Source: Spirochaetales bacterium
GTDB taxonomy: Bacteria; Spirochaetota; Spirochaetia; Treponematales; Treponemataceae
Direction of reading: 5' to 3'
Length of the DNA stretch: 64,000 nt
Assembly: GCA_003252395.1 (NCBI GenBank)
Contig: QKEL01000003.1
Coordinates: 81,546 to 145,545 of the forward strand
In this document: piece by piece, positions 42,402 to 51,101 of the stretch
How positions within the stretch are numbered: the first letter of the stretch is position 1
How the letters are laid out: every line of letters begins with the position of its first letter
Position numbers and translations under genes: made by a program
Notes under the pieces: generated by a model
Told to the model about the DNA's origin: nothing
The model's database searches: none
What the model saw: only the letters and a program-made list of their open reading frames with translations

Positions 42402-43730
42402 ATGAAAAGTATACCCGTGGTAAGTAAAACGCAGAGCACGATTCACGCCTTCCAAAAGGCATGCGACGCCTCTTCCGGCGCCTTCGTCCCCGTTATTCTC
42501 GGAACTCACGAGGAAACCATCGCGTATTTTAACTATGAACTTCCGGAAATCAAGATCATCGACTTCGGGGATTCGCTTATCGACGCCCAAGCGTTAATGG
42601 ATTCCGTTCATGATGACCCCTGGCTCCTGTTCGGCGGCATTATCGCGATCGTAAACGATCACGGGAGCAAGGTGGCCCTGGAAAAGCAGCGCGATCCGAA
42701 TATCGCCCTGGTGCTCATGAGAAAGGAATTCGAGGCCAACGCGGCCCGGGTACTGCGCATCCTTTCGCGGAACGCCCAGTTCCTGTTCAACCGCGGCATG
42801 CAGCAGCAGATGAACACCAACGAAACGGGGACCTTCACGAGCGACAACGACCCCACGGACATCCTGTTTTACTGCAATCTCATCACGTCCTACCTCTATA
42901 ACACGAACCGCATCAACGAGGACGGCCGCAGCGCGGTACAGGGCGCCCTGATGGAATTGCTCCTAAACGCGCTGGAGCACGGCAACTGCAAAATATCCTA
43001 CGAGGAAAAAACCGCATGGCTTTCGAAGGGCAAGAATATGCTCGACCTCATAGCCATAAAGGCCAGCCAGAGCGAGGTGAGTAGGCGCAAGGTGTATATC
43101 TCCTACGACATAAGCAATGCCCGTACCCGCATATCGGTCCGCGACGACGGCGAAGGCTTCGACTGGCGGGAACGGATGGAAGGGGAACTGAAGCCCGGGC
43201 TGCACGGCATGGGAATAAAGCTCGCCGAATCCTTCGTGAGCAAAATCGCGTACAACGAAAAGGGAAACGAGGCTTCCTTCGAGATCCCGAACCTGCGCAA
43301 CGTCACCAATTCCATCCCGGCAATCATGAAGGAACAGCCCATCCTTACCTTCGAGGACAAGCAGCTCGTGTGCCGGGAGAACGAGCCGACGAACCATCTC
43401 TTCTATATCCGTTCGGGGAAATTCGCGGTATACGTGCAGCGAAAGCTCGTTACCGTGCTCACGCCGAACGATATCTTCATCGGGGAAATGTCGTTTCTCC
43501 TGAACGACCGCCGTTCGGCCACGATCATCTCCATCGGGCCCGGAACCCTCGTTAAAATCCCGAAGATGGAGTTTATCGCGCTCATCCGCGCGTATCCCCA
43601 CTACGGGGTATTCCTATCGCGGCTCCTGGCCCAGCGCCTGGCGCGGCAATCCACGCAAACCGTGCAGATTCGCAACGAGTTTACCAAGGTGAAGGAAGAG
43701 CTCGAAAGCATTCGCGCCCCGGGGCTCTGA
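42402..43730 (+). CDS. SpoIIAB-type ATPase fused to a cyclic-nucleotide-binding domain
   Basis: 442 residues. N-terminal part (1-125) resembles a degenerate receiver-like fold without a clear phospho-aspartate. A middle HATPase domain follows (about 155-290): N-box MELLLNALEHGNC, G1 VRDDGEGFDW, G2 GLHGMGIKLAESFV, typical of SpoIIAB/RsbW serine-kinase-like anti-sigma factors. The C-terminal cNMP domain (about 310-430) has NHLFYIRSGKFAVYV and FIGEMSFLLNDRRSATI. ATG 42402 is preferred over the upstream GTG because of GGAG. It is the first gene of a run that continues into AddB-like and AddA-like genes six bases away. Confidence 0.75.
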   Translation: MKSIPVVSKTQSTIHAFQKACDASSGAFVPVILGTHEETIAYFNYELPEIKIIDFGDSLIDAQALMDSVHDDPWLLFGGIIAIVNDHGSKVALEKQRDPNIALVLMRKEFEANAARVLRILSRNAQFLFNRGMQQQMNTNETGTFTSDNDPTDILFYCNLITSYLYNTNRINEDGRSAVQGALMELLLNALEHGNCKISYEEKTAWLSKGKNMLDLIAIKASQSEVSRRKVYISYDISNARTRISVRDDGEGFDWRERMEGELKPGLHGMGIKLAESFVSKIAYNEKGNEASFEIPNLRNVTNSIPAIMKEQPILTFEDKQLVCRENEPTNHLFYIRSGKFAVYVQRKLVTVLTPNDIFIGEMSFLLNDRRSATIISIGPGTLVKIPKMEFIALIRAYPHYGVFLSRLLAQRLARQSTQTVQIRNEFTKVKEELESIRAPGL

Positions 43731-43735
43731 ACGCG

Positions 43736-46570
43736 GTGCGGAACCCGGTTGAAAGCCTAATACGCGATTACGGGGGCGAACCGAAAACGGTTTTCGTCTT
43801 TCCCTCAGACATTGCCGCATCCCTCTGGCGGGAAGAGGCCCTGGGCATACTGGGCGTCGGGACCGTCGAGGCCCGGCGATTCATCGCCTGGGACCGGTTC
43901 AAGGCCGAGGCGATCCGCTCCGTCGTGGGAAACCGGCAGCCCGTAACCGCCCCGTTGCGCGGCCTGTACGCGCGCGATCTCGCGCGGCGAAACGCCCAGG
44001 CCGAGCCCCGCCTGTTCCGTTCCCTCATACCCGAGTCCTTCGCCGCCGAAAGCGCCCCGTTCGCGCCCTGGATCGGCCGGCTATTGCCCCAACTCGCCCT
44101 GTGGGGCGAAAAGCGGAGGCGGGCGAGCGACATGCCCCTGTTCCCGGTGCCCGCGGACGAGGAAGACGACGATCTCGAATTCCTGAAAGAGGATTATCGC
44201 CGCTTCCTCGACCGTCACGAACTGTATGAACCTTCCTGGGAGCGCCCTCCCCTCAGGGAAACGGGTTTTTTCTACGTAATCCTCTTTATCGAGGCCATAG
44301 AGGACTGGAACGAATTCGCGCCCATTCTGGGAAAGGCGCCCTTCGTCCGTCCGGTTTCCTGCCTGGATTTGCCCGCCCTCTCGGGCGAAGCGCCGGAAGC
44401 CCGCGTCTTCGAGTCTACCCGGGACGAATTCAAGGCCTGCGCGCTGGCCATAGAGGACTTGCTCGCCCGGGGCGCCCCCGCCGACCGCATCGCGATCAGC
44501 GTGCCTGACCTCGAAACGGTGGCGCCCTATCTGACCCGCGAATTGGAGCTGAGGGGCATTCCCTTCGAGTACCGCTCCGGCCGTCCCCTCGGGGGGCGGT
44601 CCGCGGGGCGCCTTTTCCGCCTCCTCGATTCCTGCGTGGGCAACGAATTCTCCTTTTCCGCGGTCAAGGCCCTCATGCTGGACCGCCTCGTCCCCTGGGC
44701 GAACCCGGAACTGGCGGAACGACTGGTGGCGTTCGGGATCGCGAATCGCTGCGTTACCACCTGGACCGACGGCGGACGGCGCATGGACCCCTGGGAAGAG
44801 GCCTTCCGCGCCCCGAGCCGCCTTTCCGGGCCGGACGAGGGGCTTCGCGCCTGGTATGGCGAATTGCGCCGGGCCCTCGCGTCGCTTACCAAGGCGGAAA
44901 GCTTTTCGGAGATCCGCGCCCGTTGGTTCTCCTTCCGAAACCGTTTTTTGGACATGTCGCTCCTCGATTCCGCCGACGACGCGGTGCTTGCCCGCTGCGT
45001 GGAGGAACTCACGAACCTCGCGGCGCTGGAAACCGAGTACGCGGAACTCCTGGGCGCGGGAACCTGGCGCTTTTTCCTCGAAACCCTCGACGCTACCATG
45101 TACGTCAGCCAACGGGCCTCCGCCGGGGTCAACCTCTTTCCCTGGCGCGTCGCCGCGGGCACGCCCTTTCCCTGGCATTTTGCCCTGGACGCGAGCCAGG
45201 ATCGGGCCACGGTCGTCTACCGACAACTCCCCTTCCTTCGGGAAGACAAGCGGGAAGCGCTCCGTTCCCAGGAAGACGACGCCACTTCCGCCTTTTTCGC
45301 CGTCTACGCCGCCTGTCCCCGCGAGTCGGACATACCCGGCATTCCCGGCTTTATGCGCTTTTCCGTGGCGACCCGCTCCTTTAAGGGCTATTCCACGCCC
45401 CACAACGGCTTACGGACGTATACCGAAGCCGCGGAAGGTCACGGAAATCCGGGGGCGCCCGTGCGGGACCCGTTCCGGGACGAATTGGCCTTTGCCGCGG
45501 GGATCGCGGAACCGGATCGGCTATATCCCGTGCAGATAGAGGGACAGGCGGCCCACGCGGGGCGCGTTCTCCCCGGGTCGCGGCGACGCTTCTCGTACCT
45601 TCGCGACGCCTTTTCCCCGACCGTGCCGGGCCTCTCGGAGAGGATAACCGAGCGCCAGTACGACGGCGGGGCGGTTCGGGTTAGCCAGACCGATCTATCG
45701 ATACACGCGACCTGCCCGGCCCGCTGGTTCCTCGGGAAGATCGCGCGAATCGAGCCGCCCGAGGGAGACGCGGAACTCATGGACGATCGAAGGCTCGGCA
45801 TCGTCTACCACGAGGTTTTCAAGCGGGTGTACGAGCGGATCCGCGAAACCGACGGCGCGTTCCGCTCTTCCCGGCTGAACGAGTACCGCTCGTGGGCTGC
45901 CGAGTGCGCGGAAACGGCGGCGGCGAATAGCGAGGAATTCAGGGGGCCCTTGGCGGCGCCGGTCCTGGCGACCCTTACGGCGAGGATCGCCCGCGGGGTT
46001 TCGGCCATTCTCGAGCAGGACGCGCTCTATCTCGACGGCTTTATCCCCGACCTCCTCGAAGACGATATCGCCTTCACGCAGGGGGACATTCGCTATTACG
46101 GACGGGTGGACCGCGTTTCCCGGCGGGCCGCCGACGGCAAACTGGTTTTGGTCGACTACAAAACGGGCCAAACGCCCTCCCTATCCGCGTATAAGACCGA
46201 TTTGAGCGAGCGGCCCGGGGCTATCGCCGATTTCCAGATGCCCATGTACCTCTTTTTGGCGGAAACCTCGGACGAAAGCCCCTACCGCGGCGAAAAGATC
46301 GCCTGTGCCTGGTTCGCCAACGTAAAAGAGGAGAAATTCGACACCGTAGTGGACGACGGCGAGGCCGGTGGCCCCCGACAAAAGAGGGGAACCTTCCTCC
46401 GGGAAGATTTCGAGCCTGCCATGGCCGCGTTCGGGGAATCCGTCCGGGGTTTCGCCGAATCGGTACGCACCCTCGATTTTCGCCGTCCCGCCGAACTGTC
46501 GCGGGGGGAATGCGCCCGCTGCGATTACGTCAGGATCTGCCGGTGGAACTATATCGGGGAAGAACGATGA
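43736..46570 (+). CDS. addB: AddB-like nuclease subunit with Fe-S cysteines
   Basis: 944 residues, starting at GTG six bases after the ATPase gene. The C-terminal third carries a PD-(D/E)XK nuclease: IRYYGRVDRV then LVLVDYKTGQTPS (about 780-810). One cysteine lies before the nuclease (HATCPARW, about 660) and three at the end (CARCDYVRICRW, about 925-935), the C-x2-C-x5-C pattern of the AddB iron-sulfur fold. The N-terminal helicase-like region lacks a clear Walker A. It overlaps the helicase gene by ATGA. Function: DNA double-strand-break end processing for recombination. Confidence 0.82.
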   Translation: MRNPVESLIRDYGGEPKTVFVFPSDIAASLWREEALGILGVGTVEARRFIAWDRFKAEAIRSVVGNRQPVTAPLRGLYARDLARRNAQAEPRLFRSLIPESFAAESAPFAPWIGRLLPQLALWGEKRRRASDMPLFPVPADEEDDDLEFLKEDYRRFLDRHELYEPSWERPPLRETGFFYVILFIEAIEDWNEFAPILGKAPFVRPVSCLDLPALSGEAPEARVFESTRDEFKACALAIEDLLARGAPADRIAISVPDLETVAPYLTRELELRGIPFEYRSGRPLGGRSAGRLFRLLDSCVGNEFSFSAVKALMLDRLVPWANPELAERLVAFGIANRCVTTWTDGGRRMDPWEEAFRAPSRLSGPDEGLRAWYGELRRALASLTKAESFSEIRARWFSFRNRFLDMSLLDSADDAVLARCVEELTNLAALETEYAELLGAGTWRFFLETLDATMYVSQRASAGVNLFPWRVAAGTPFPWHFALDASQDRATVVYRQLPFLREDKREALRSQEDDATSAFFAVYAACPRESDIPGIPGFMRFSVATRSFKGYSTPHNGLRTYTEAAEGHGNPGAPVRDPFRDELAFAAGIAEPDRLYPVQIEGQAAHAGRVLPGSRRRFSYLRDAFSPTVPGLSERITERQYDGGAVRVSQTDLSIHATCPARWFLGKIARIEPPEGDAELMDDRRLGIVYHEVFKRVYERIRETDGAFRSSRLNEYRSWAAECAETAAANSEEFRGPLAAPVLATLTARIARGVSAILEQDALYLDGFIPDLLEDDIAFTQGDIRYYGRVDRVSRRAADGKLVLVDYKTGQTPSLSAYKTDLSERPGAIADFQMPMYLFLAETSDESPYRGEKIACAWFANVKEEKFDTVVDDGEAGGPRQKRGTFLREDFEPAMAAFGESVRGFAESVRTLDFRRPAELSRGECARCDYVRICRWNYIGEER

Positions 46571-49500
46571 AAACGCTCCAGGAACTCCTCGCCGAGCTAG
46601 ACCCGGATCAGCTCGCGGCGGCGACCGCGGAGCGCAACGCCGTAATCGCCGCCGGCGCCGGCTCGGGAAAGACCAGGGTCCTCGCGGCCCGTTACGTATA
46701 CCTCGCCGTGGAAAGGGAAATTCCCGTAGACGAAATTCTCGCCCTCACCTTCACCCGGAAGGCCGCGGCGGAAATGTACGCCCGCATCTACGGTACCCTG
46801 CGCGACCTGGACCATCCCCGCGCGAAAGACGCCATCGCCGACTTTCACAGGGCCAGGATCGATACCCTCGACGCCTTCTGCAACGCGATCGTCCGGTCCG
46901 CCTGCCGACGCTACGGGGTTTCGCCGGACTTCACGATCGATAACGACCGGGCGCGGGACCTTGCCGAAAGCCTCGCGCTTCCTTTCTTCCTGGAACGGCG
47001 CGCTTCCCCCGCGGTACGCCAGCTCATGCGCCGCTACTCGTTCGCGGAACTGCCGGTCCGCCTGTTCGCCGATACGGCCGCGCGCCATATCGCCCTTTCG
47101 GCCGATATCGATTTCGCGGGCGACTTTCAGAGGCAGCGCGGCGCGGTCGCCCAACGGCTCGAGGAAACCCTAAACGCCGCGTACGCGATTCTCGGGGGAA
47201 TGCGTAGCCTGACCGGGGGATCCGGAAAGGCGTGGGCCGAGATCGCGGGGCTCCTGGAGAAGGAGCCCGACGAACGCCCCGATCCCGACGACCTGGCCGC
47301 CCTGGTATCCTTCGATTCATGGCTTTCTTCCCTGACCGGCGTCGGCAACTGGGGAGCGACCAAGAACGAGGGCTGCCTTGCCATGAAGGAATACCTCGCC
47401 GCGCTGAAACCCCTTGAATCGGAGTTGCGGGCCCTGGTGAACTTTCTCGCCAACGGCCCGGTTATCCTCGAGACCCTCGGGCTTATCTCGGAGTTCGCGG
47501 AGCTGTACAACCGAAAGAAGCGCGAATCGGGCATTCTCACCTTCGCCGACGCCGCACGCATGGCGGTTGACGCCCTCTCCTCCGACGAGGAGCTCCGCGC
47601 CGCCTACGCCGCGGGCGCCAAGGCGATCATGATCGACGAATTTCAGGACGACAACGAGCTGCAGCGGGACCTATTGTTTTTGCTCGCGGCGCCGCCGGGG
47701 TGGAAGAAGGGTCTTCAAACGGAGGATCCCCCCGAAGGCGCGCAAAGGGCCCCGCCCATACCCGGGCCCCGGGACATTCTCCCGGATCGCCTCTTTTTCG
47801 TCGGCGACGAAAAGCAGTCCATTTACCGGTTCCGCGGGGCCGACGTATCGGTCTTCCGCGCGCTGGAACGCGACCTCGGCGACGACGCAATGCCGGCGCT
47901 GGGAACCAATTACCGAAGCGAAACGCCCCTCATCGAGGCCTTTAACGCCCTCTTCCCGCGGGTTTTTCTCAACCCGAAGCTCGTCGGGGAAGGAGACTTT
48001 CCCCTCTACGAGGCGATGTTCTCGCCGATCGGCTCGAGCCGCGCCACGCCCGGCCTGGATTCGGGCGTTACGGTAATCCTCGTGCCGAAGGCCAACTTTT
48101 CCGACGGCGATCCCGGGGAACTCTCACCGGAAGAAACGGAAGCCGCGGAGGTGGCGGAACGCATCCAATCCTTGCGCGAGGAGGGTTTTCGGGTGCGGGG
48201 CGACGGTAAGGACGGCTCGGGAGAGACGAGGCCGCTCGAGTACGACGACGTGGCCATCCTCTTCAGGACCACGACGCGCCAGCATCTTTTCGAAAAACGC
48301 CTGAGGGATCGCGGTATTCCCTACCAGACCGAGTCCCTCACGGGGCTTTTCGCCGACGCGCCCATCAACGATTTGTATGCCCTTCTCAGGCTCGCCGTAT
48401 ATCCCCGGGACCGGGCGGCGTATGCCATGTTTCTCCGTTCCCCCTTGGCGAACCTGGACGACGAAACCGTGACGATCGCCCTCCTTCACGGCGAGGCCCC
48501 CTTCTCCGAGGAGGCCTCTAAACTGCTTGCCGGCGGGGAGCGGGAGCGTTTCCTCGCCGCGGCGGAACTTTGGCGCGACGCGCGGAATCTCGCCGACCGG
48601 ATATGCGCGGCGGAATTGGTCTCCCGGATCTGGTACCGCGTGGGTTACCGGTACGCCGTGGTCGCCGATCCGGAACTCCACCGGTTCGCGGAACTGTACG
48701 ACTACTTTTTCGAGCTCGCGCGGCAATCCGACGAACGGGGCGAAACCCTCGCCGTCTTTTTGGACCGCGTATTCGCGCTCATGCAAAGCGGGGAACGGGT
48801 GGACGACCTCGACATTCCCGTGGAAAAGTCAGGCGGGGTACGCCTCATGACCGTGCATAAAAGCAAGGGCCTGGAGTTTCCCGTCGTCTTTATCGTGAAC
48901 GCAGACGGTACGGGACGGGCCGAAACCAACGCCGACCCGGTCTATCTTTCCCGGGAGTACGGGCTGACGGTCAATACCGGCGCCTCTGAGGAGGCCCCGG
49001 ACGCGACAAGCAACTGGTTTTGGGAGCGAGTCCGCGAGGAAGAGCGAAAGAAGGCCGACGCGGAACTCAAGAGACTCCTTTACGTAGCAATGACGCGGGC
49101 GGAGGTTCGCCTTTTCGTTACGGCCCTGACCGACGTTAAGGCCGAACCGACGGAAACGCCCCGCTCCGGTGCGGAACTGACGCCCCTCCTGCAGGAAATT
49201 CTGGATCGAAAGGACAGAAACGCAAAAGGACGGCCCCTCCGGTTCCGAAGTTTCCTCGAACTACTCGCCATTCCCCTTTCGTCCCTGGGGAACGCGGCGG
49301 AAATCCCGAACCTGCGCCTGGAAGAGGCCCTGCCCCGTCGCCATGACGGCACCGGGTACCGGGGCGCGAAGCCCGACGGCGCCGATCGCCCGGGCGAGGC
49401 CTTTAACCGTCGCTTCGCCGAGCTGGCCGCGCGGGTACCGGTAGTCGACTTTCCCGCCCCGAAAAAACGCCGCCTCGCGGTTACCGCGCTCGCCGCCCAG

Positions 49501-50007
49501 CGCGAAGCCGCGGATACGGCGCTCAGCGCGAAAGCCGCGCCCGCGCAGGAAGGAGATTCCCTGGACCGGCTTCTCCAACGGCTCGAGCTGTCACCCACGG
49601 ATTTCGGAACCTACGCTCACCGGGAAATCGAGGCGCGCATGACGGGAATACCCTTCATGATGGGCGATGAAATTCGCGCGGAAGTATCGACGCTGGCGGA
49701 ACGGTTCCTTGAATCGGAGACGGGTAAACTCGCCCTCGGCGCGGAACGCCGGGAAAACGAGTTCGCGTTCCTGACTACCTGGGAGGAAAACGGCGAAGAG
49801 CTCGTCCTCTCGGGGCAAATTGACCTTCTGTTCGTGCGCGACGGGAAGGCGTTCGTCGTCGATTTCAAGACGGATCGGGTCGAACGGCCCGAACAACACG
49901 CGTTTCAGCTCTCGGTATACCGGAAGGCCGCCGAAGAGCTTTTTGGCCTGCCGGTAGAAACGAGGCTATATTACCTGCGTAGCGGTAACGCGGTGACGGT
50001 GCTCTAG
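46567..50007 (+). CDS. addA: AddA-like helicase-nuclease (UvrD family)
   Basis: 1146 residues. UvrD/Rep helicase motifs: Q-type start LDPDQLAAATA, Walker A AGAGSGKTR (about 30-37), motif II MIDEFQDDNELQRD, GDEKQSIYRFRGADV, motif V LMTVHKSKGLEFPVVFIV and motif VI LLYVAMTRAEV. The C-terminal nuclease QIDLLFVRDGKAFVVDFKTDR ends the protein. With AddB it forms an AddAB/RexAB complex that resects DNA ends. Translationally coupled: its ATG overlaps the AddB stop. Confidence 0.93.
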   Translation: MKTLQELLAELDPDQLAAATAERNAVIAAGAGSGKTRVLAARYVYLAVEREIPVDEILALTFTRKAAAEMYARIYGTLRDLDHPRAKDAIADFHRARIDTLDAFCNAIVRSACRRYGVSPDFTIDNDRARDLAESLALPFFLERRASPAVRQLMRRYSFAELPVRLFADTAARHIALSADIDFAGDFQRQRGAVAQRLEETLNAAYAILGGMRSLTGGSGKAWAEIAGLLEKEPDERPDPDDLAALVSFDSWLSSLTGVGNWGATKNEGCLAMKEYLAALKPLESELRALVNFLANGPVILETLGLISEFAELYNRKKRESGILTFADAARMAVDALSSDEELRAAYAAGAKAIMIDEFQDDNELQRDLLFLLAAPPGWKKGLQTEDPPEGAQRAPPIPGPRDILPDRLFFVGDEKQSIYRFRGADVSVFRALERDLGDDAMPALGTNYRSETPLIEAFNALFPRVFLNPKLVGEGDFPLYEAMFSPIGSSRATPGLDSGVTVILVPKANFSDGDPGELSPEETEAAEVAERIQSLREEGFRVRGDGKDGSGETRPLEYDDVAILFRTTTRQHLFEKRLRDRGIPYQTESLTGLFADAPINDLYALLRLAVYPRDRAAYAMFLRSPLANLDDETVTIALLHGEAPFSEEASKLLAGGERERFLAAAELWRDARNLADRICAAELVSRIWYRVGYRYAVVADPELHRFAELYDYFFELARQSDERGETLAVFLDRVFALMQSGERVDDLDIPVEKSGGVRLMTVHKSKGLEFPVVFIVNADGTGRAETNADPVYLSREYGLTVNTGASEEAPDATSNWFWERVREEERKKADAELKRLLYVAMTRAEVRLFVTALTDVKAEPTETPRSGAELTPLLQEILDRKDRNAKGRPLRFRSFLELLAIPLSSLGNAAEIPNLRLEEALPRRHDGTGYRGAKPDGADRPGEAFNRRFAELAARVPVVDFPAPKKRRLAVTALAAQREAADTALSAKAAPAQEGDSLDRLLQRLELSPTDFGTYAHREIEARMTGIPFMMGDEIRAEVSTLAERFLESETGKLALGAERRENEFAFLTTWEENGEELVLSGQIDLLFVRDGKAFVVDFKTDRVERPEQHAFQLSVYRKAAEELFGLPVETRLYYLRSGNAVTVL

Positions 50008-50104
50008 GGAACGGCCAAAGCGGACTCACCCGGCCGCTCGGCTTAAGTTTTGGCCCGAATTTGCCGATAAACGGTTTAGGCGCTTTCCGTAATCTCGTTT
50101 TTCT

Positions 50105-50132
50105 TTGATTTTTGGCCGAGAAGTGCTACAAT
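50105..50132 (+). promoter_or_regulatory. Candidate promoter of the deaminase-like gene
   Basis: -35 TTGATT (50105-50110), 16-base spacer, -10 TACAAT (50127-50132), 43 bases before ATG 50176. The gap 50008-50175 holds nothing else recognisable. Confidence 0.5.
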
Positions 50133-50175
50133 TTTCATATTAACCTAGGGTGCGCGTCTAAAAAAAGGAATAGGA

Positions 50176-51078
50176 ATGAGGGACATCAAGTATTATAAAT
50201 CACGGCCGAAAATCGACGCGCACAACCATCTCAACCTCGGCATGCGATATCCCGACTTTTTTTCCTGGTCCGGCACTCCCATTCCCGACTTTCCCCGCGT
50301 CATGGACGGTCTCGACGAGATGCACGACGTGATCGCGAAGTACACCCGCCCTCGATGCAGAACCGCGCAGGACGTCGCGGACCTTATAGGAATGTCGATC
50401 GACGCCGCCGTCGCGGACGGCGTAACAGTCATCGAGGGTTCCATCGATATCGGCTTTATGGTCCATTTTGAGGGCAACGTCGACGCATTCCTGCGCATGA
50501 CGGAAGACTTAGTCAAAAAACACTCCGAGAAAACCCTTATCAGGCCCGAACTCGGACTGGGAAAGACCTTCGATAAGGATAAAATATCGATGTGGGCCCC
50601 GGAACTGATGAAAAGCGGGGTTTTCGCGAGCATAGACCTCTATGGACCGGAAATCGAGGACGGAATCGAGGAATTCAAGTACATCTTCGATCTCGCGGAT
50701 AAGCTGAGCCTTAAAAAACGCGCTCACGTGGGCGAATTTTCGGATGCCCGCTCGGTTCGCCGGTTCGTGGAATATTTCGGGTTGGACGAGGTTCAGCACG
50801 GAATCGGCGCGGCCCAAGACGACGCGGTACTGCAATTCCTCGCCGACAGAAAGGTTCGGTGCAACGTATGCCCCCAAAGCAACGTGATGCTCAAATCCGT
50901 TAAAAGCCTGAAAGAACACCCGATCAAGCGGATGATCGACGCGGGCGTTCCCGTTACGGTGGGCACCGACGACCTTCTCTTTTTCGACCGCTCGGTTAGC
51001 GAGCAAATTTTCGACTTGGTCTCCGCGGGCGTCATCACCGAGTCCGACGCGGACCGCATCCTCGACCAAGCCCGCTGA
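50176..51078 (+). CDS. Adenosine-deaminase-like metal-dependent hydrolase
   Basis: 300 residues. TIM-barrel metal site HxH in KIDAHNHLNLG, then KKRAHVGEFSDA, EVQHGIGAAQD and PVTVGTDDLLFF, the adenosine/AMP deaminase pattern with two late aspartates. It lacks the longer N-terminal region of many adenosine deaminases. GGAATAGG precedes the ATG. Stands alone between addA and mnmG. Likely releases ammonia from a purine, though a relative acting on another amide or amine is possible. Confidence 0.75.
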   Translation: MRDIKYYKSRPKIDAHNHLNLGMRYPDFFSWSGTPIPDFPRVMDGLDEMHDVIAKYTRPRCRTAQDVADLIGMSIDAAVADGVTVIEGSIDIGFMVHFEGNVDAFLRMTEDLVKKHSEKTLIRPELGLGKTFDKDKISMWAPELMKSGVFASIDLYGPEIEDGIEEFKYIFDLADKLSLKKRAHVGEFSDARSVRRFVEYFGLDEVQHGIGAAQDDAVLQFLADRKVRCNVCPQSNVMLKSVKSLKEHPIKRMIDAGVPVTVGTDDLLFFDRSVSEQIFDLVSAGVITESDADRILDQAR

Positions 51079-51101
51079 TCCCCGCCGCCCCGCACCCCTT
51101 C

